Below, one piece after another: positions 5,200-5,620 of a stretch of 5,620 nt of DNA. Position 1 is the stretch's first letter; every line of letters starts with the position of its first letter. The position numbers were made by a program, and so were the translations under genes. The stretch comes from Verrucomicrobiota bacterium (GTDB lineage: Bacteria; Verrucomicrobiota; Verrucomicrobiia; Opitutales; Opitutaceae): NCBI GenBank assembly GCA_023457715.1, contig JAEWKR010000186.1, positions 1-5,620 on the forward strand, in the 5' to 3' direction. A model generated the notes under the pieces. The model saw only the letters and a program-made list of their open reading frames with translations, did no database searches and was not told the DNA's origin.

Positions 5200-5280
5200 C
5201 CACGGAGAGCACGGAGCTCCGACACATCCACCTTCGCCGAGCCTACGGCGGACAAGGAGAACACGGAGGCTCGGTCCGGG
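5196..5280 (+). repeat. Repeat module C, copy 1 downstream of the glycosidase
   Basis: It starts CTAGCCACGGAGAGCACGGA and ends GGCTCGGTCCGGG. About 76 of 81 core positions match the copy at 5442-5522. The first shared bases CTAG include the TAG stop codon of the GH10 gene (5197-5199). It runs straight into module A. Confidence 0.85.
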
Positions 5281-5312
5281 ATTTGAGATCTGAAATTTGA
5301 GATTTGAGATCG
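5276..5312. repeat. Repeat module A, copy 2
   Basis: Identical by eye over 37 bp to 1610-1646. Here it is joined to module C through the shared CCGGG, whereas at 1610 module C is absent and CCGGG is preceded by unrelated sequence. Confidence 0.85.
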
Positions 5313-5319
5313 TCGGCGT

Positions 5320-5338
5320 TGCGGGCGGCTCGCCCGCA
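5320..5338. repeat. GC-rich hairpin, copy 1
   Basis: A perfect 8-bp stem TGCGGGCG / CGCCCGCA with loop GCT. A variant with a 7-bp stem is at 5567-5583 in the same position after module A. It has no T-run, so it is not a classical terminator, although it could act as a REP-like transcript end after the glycosidase. Confidence 0.7.
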
Positions 5339-5360
5339 TCGGGGCTTTGGAGGTCAGTCA

Positions 5361-5393
5361 TCGAATCGCTGGCGCTCTTCGCTACGTTCGGAT
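5361..5393. repeat. Repeat module B, copy 2
   Basis: 33 bp identical to 1657-1689, again followed 13 bp later by GTTCGAT heptads. Confidence 0.85.
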
Positions 5394-5406
5394 CGCCGAG
5401 GACCTC

Positions 5407-5434
5407 GTTCGATGTTCGATGTTGGATGTTCGAT
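5407..5434. repeat. Four GTTCGAT/GTTGGAT heptads
   Basis: GTTCGAT, GTTCGAT, GTTGGAT, GTTCGAT: the same unit as 1703-1786 but with only four copies, so the array length differs between loci. Confidence 0.85.
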
Positions 5435-5440
5435 CCCGAC

Positions 5441-5525
5441 CTAGCCACAGAGACCACAGAGCTCCGACACATCCACCTTCGCCCAGCCTACGGCGGACAA
5501 GGAGGACACGGAGGCTCGGTCCGGG
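5441..5525 (+). repeat. Repeat module C, copy 2
   Basis: It starts CTAGCCACAGAGACCACAGA. The core 5442-5522 matches the inverted copy at 3928-4008 at 79 of 81 positions by eye. It begins 245 bp after copy 1 and marks the start of the second round of the tandem unit. Confidence 0.85.
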
Positions 5526-5558
5526 ATTTGAGATCTGAAATTTGAGATTTGAGATTCG
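5521..5558. repeat. Repeat module A, copy 3
   Basis: Matches the other two copies except for one extra T near its end (GAGATTCG instead of GAGATCG). It starts 245 bp after copy 2. Confidence 0.8.
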
Positions 5559-5566
5559 TCGGCGAT

Positions 5567-5583
5567 GCGGGCGGGCCGCCCGC
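5567..5583. repeat. GC-rich hairpin, copy 2
   Basis: A perfect 7-bp stem GCGGGCG / CGCCCGC with loop GGC, in the same place after module A as the hairpin at 5320-5338. The loop and flanking bases differ while pairing is kept. Confidence 0.7.
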
Positions 5584-5593
5584 GGTCCAGCGA

Positions 5594-5620
5594 CTGACTC
5601 TTATACACCGCGCCGAGCCC
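5594..5620. other. Probable Nextera/Tn5 adapter sequence at contig end
   Basis: CTGACTCTTATACAC followed by CGCG and CCGAGCCC matches the Nextera read-through adapter (CTGTCTCTTATACACATCT, then CCGAGCCC) at about 23 of 27 positions with no gap, from memory of that adapter. It lies exactly at the window end. It is most likely library-derived and not part of the genome. Confidence 0.75.

Overview
This is a GC-rich bacterial contig of 5620 bases. It looks like a metagenomic or draft assembly from the Verrucomicrobiota, plausibly an Opitutaceae relative. That placement is an inference. It rests on high GC, genes without clear Shine-Dalgarno sites, a secreted GH10 glycosidase, and intergenic spaces packed with short mosaic repeats of types I recall from that phylum (heptads GTTCGAT/GTTGGAC, GATTTGAGATCTGAAATTTG, CACAGAG modules, GGGTTTT runs). 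No rRNA, tRNA or CRISPR array is visible.

Layout. Bases 1-128 are a non-coding flank with two small hairpins. Bases 129-1516 are a complete IS3-family insertion sequence on the minus strand: terminal inverted repeats, orfA, an A7 slippery heptamer for -1 frameshifting, orfB with an intact D-D-35-E triad, and a nested hairpin in the leader. Bases 1517-1878 hold no gene upstream of the rlmF start. They carry a stack of repeats: a CCTTCGTT-type repeat, module A, module B, twelve heptads, a C-run (G4-type) tract, and a 16-bp tandem repeat whose last copy supplies the rlmF start codon. Three genes follow on the plus strand. They are rlmF (23S rRNA m6A1618 methyltransferase, 1867-2808, followed by a terminator), a secreted PAP2/class A acid phosphatase-like protein (2901-3683), and a secreted GH10 endo-xylanase-like glycosidase (4066-5199).

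The space between the phosphatase and the glycosidase (3684-4065) has a telomere-like GGGTTTT tract, heptads and an 81-bp module C in inverted orientation. Downstream of the glycosidase, modules C, A, a GC hairpin, B and heptads form a unit of about 245 bp that begins to repeat before the window ends. The last 27 bases closely match a Nextera/Tn5 sequencing adapter and are probably not genomic.

The three genes do not form an obvious pathway or operon. RlmF is a housekeeping rRNA-modifying enzyme, and the two secreted hydrolases would act outside the cytoplasm on phosphate esters and plant polysaccharide. The most interesting points are the glycosidase's altered -2 subsite residues with intact catalytic residues, the near-identical 81-bp modules in inverted orientation on either side of it, and the repeat-embedded start of rlmF.
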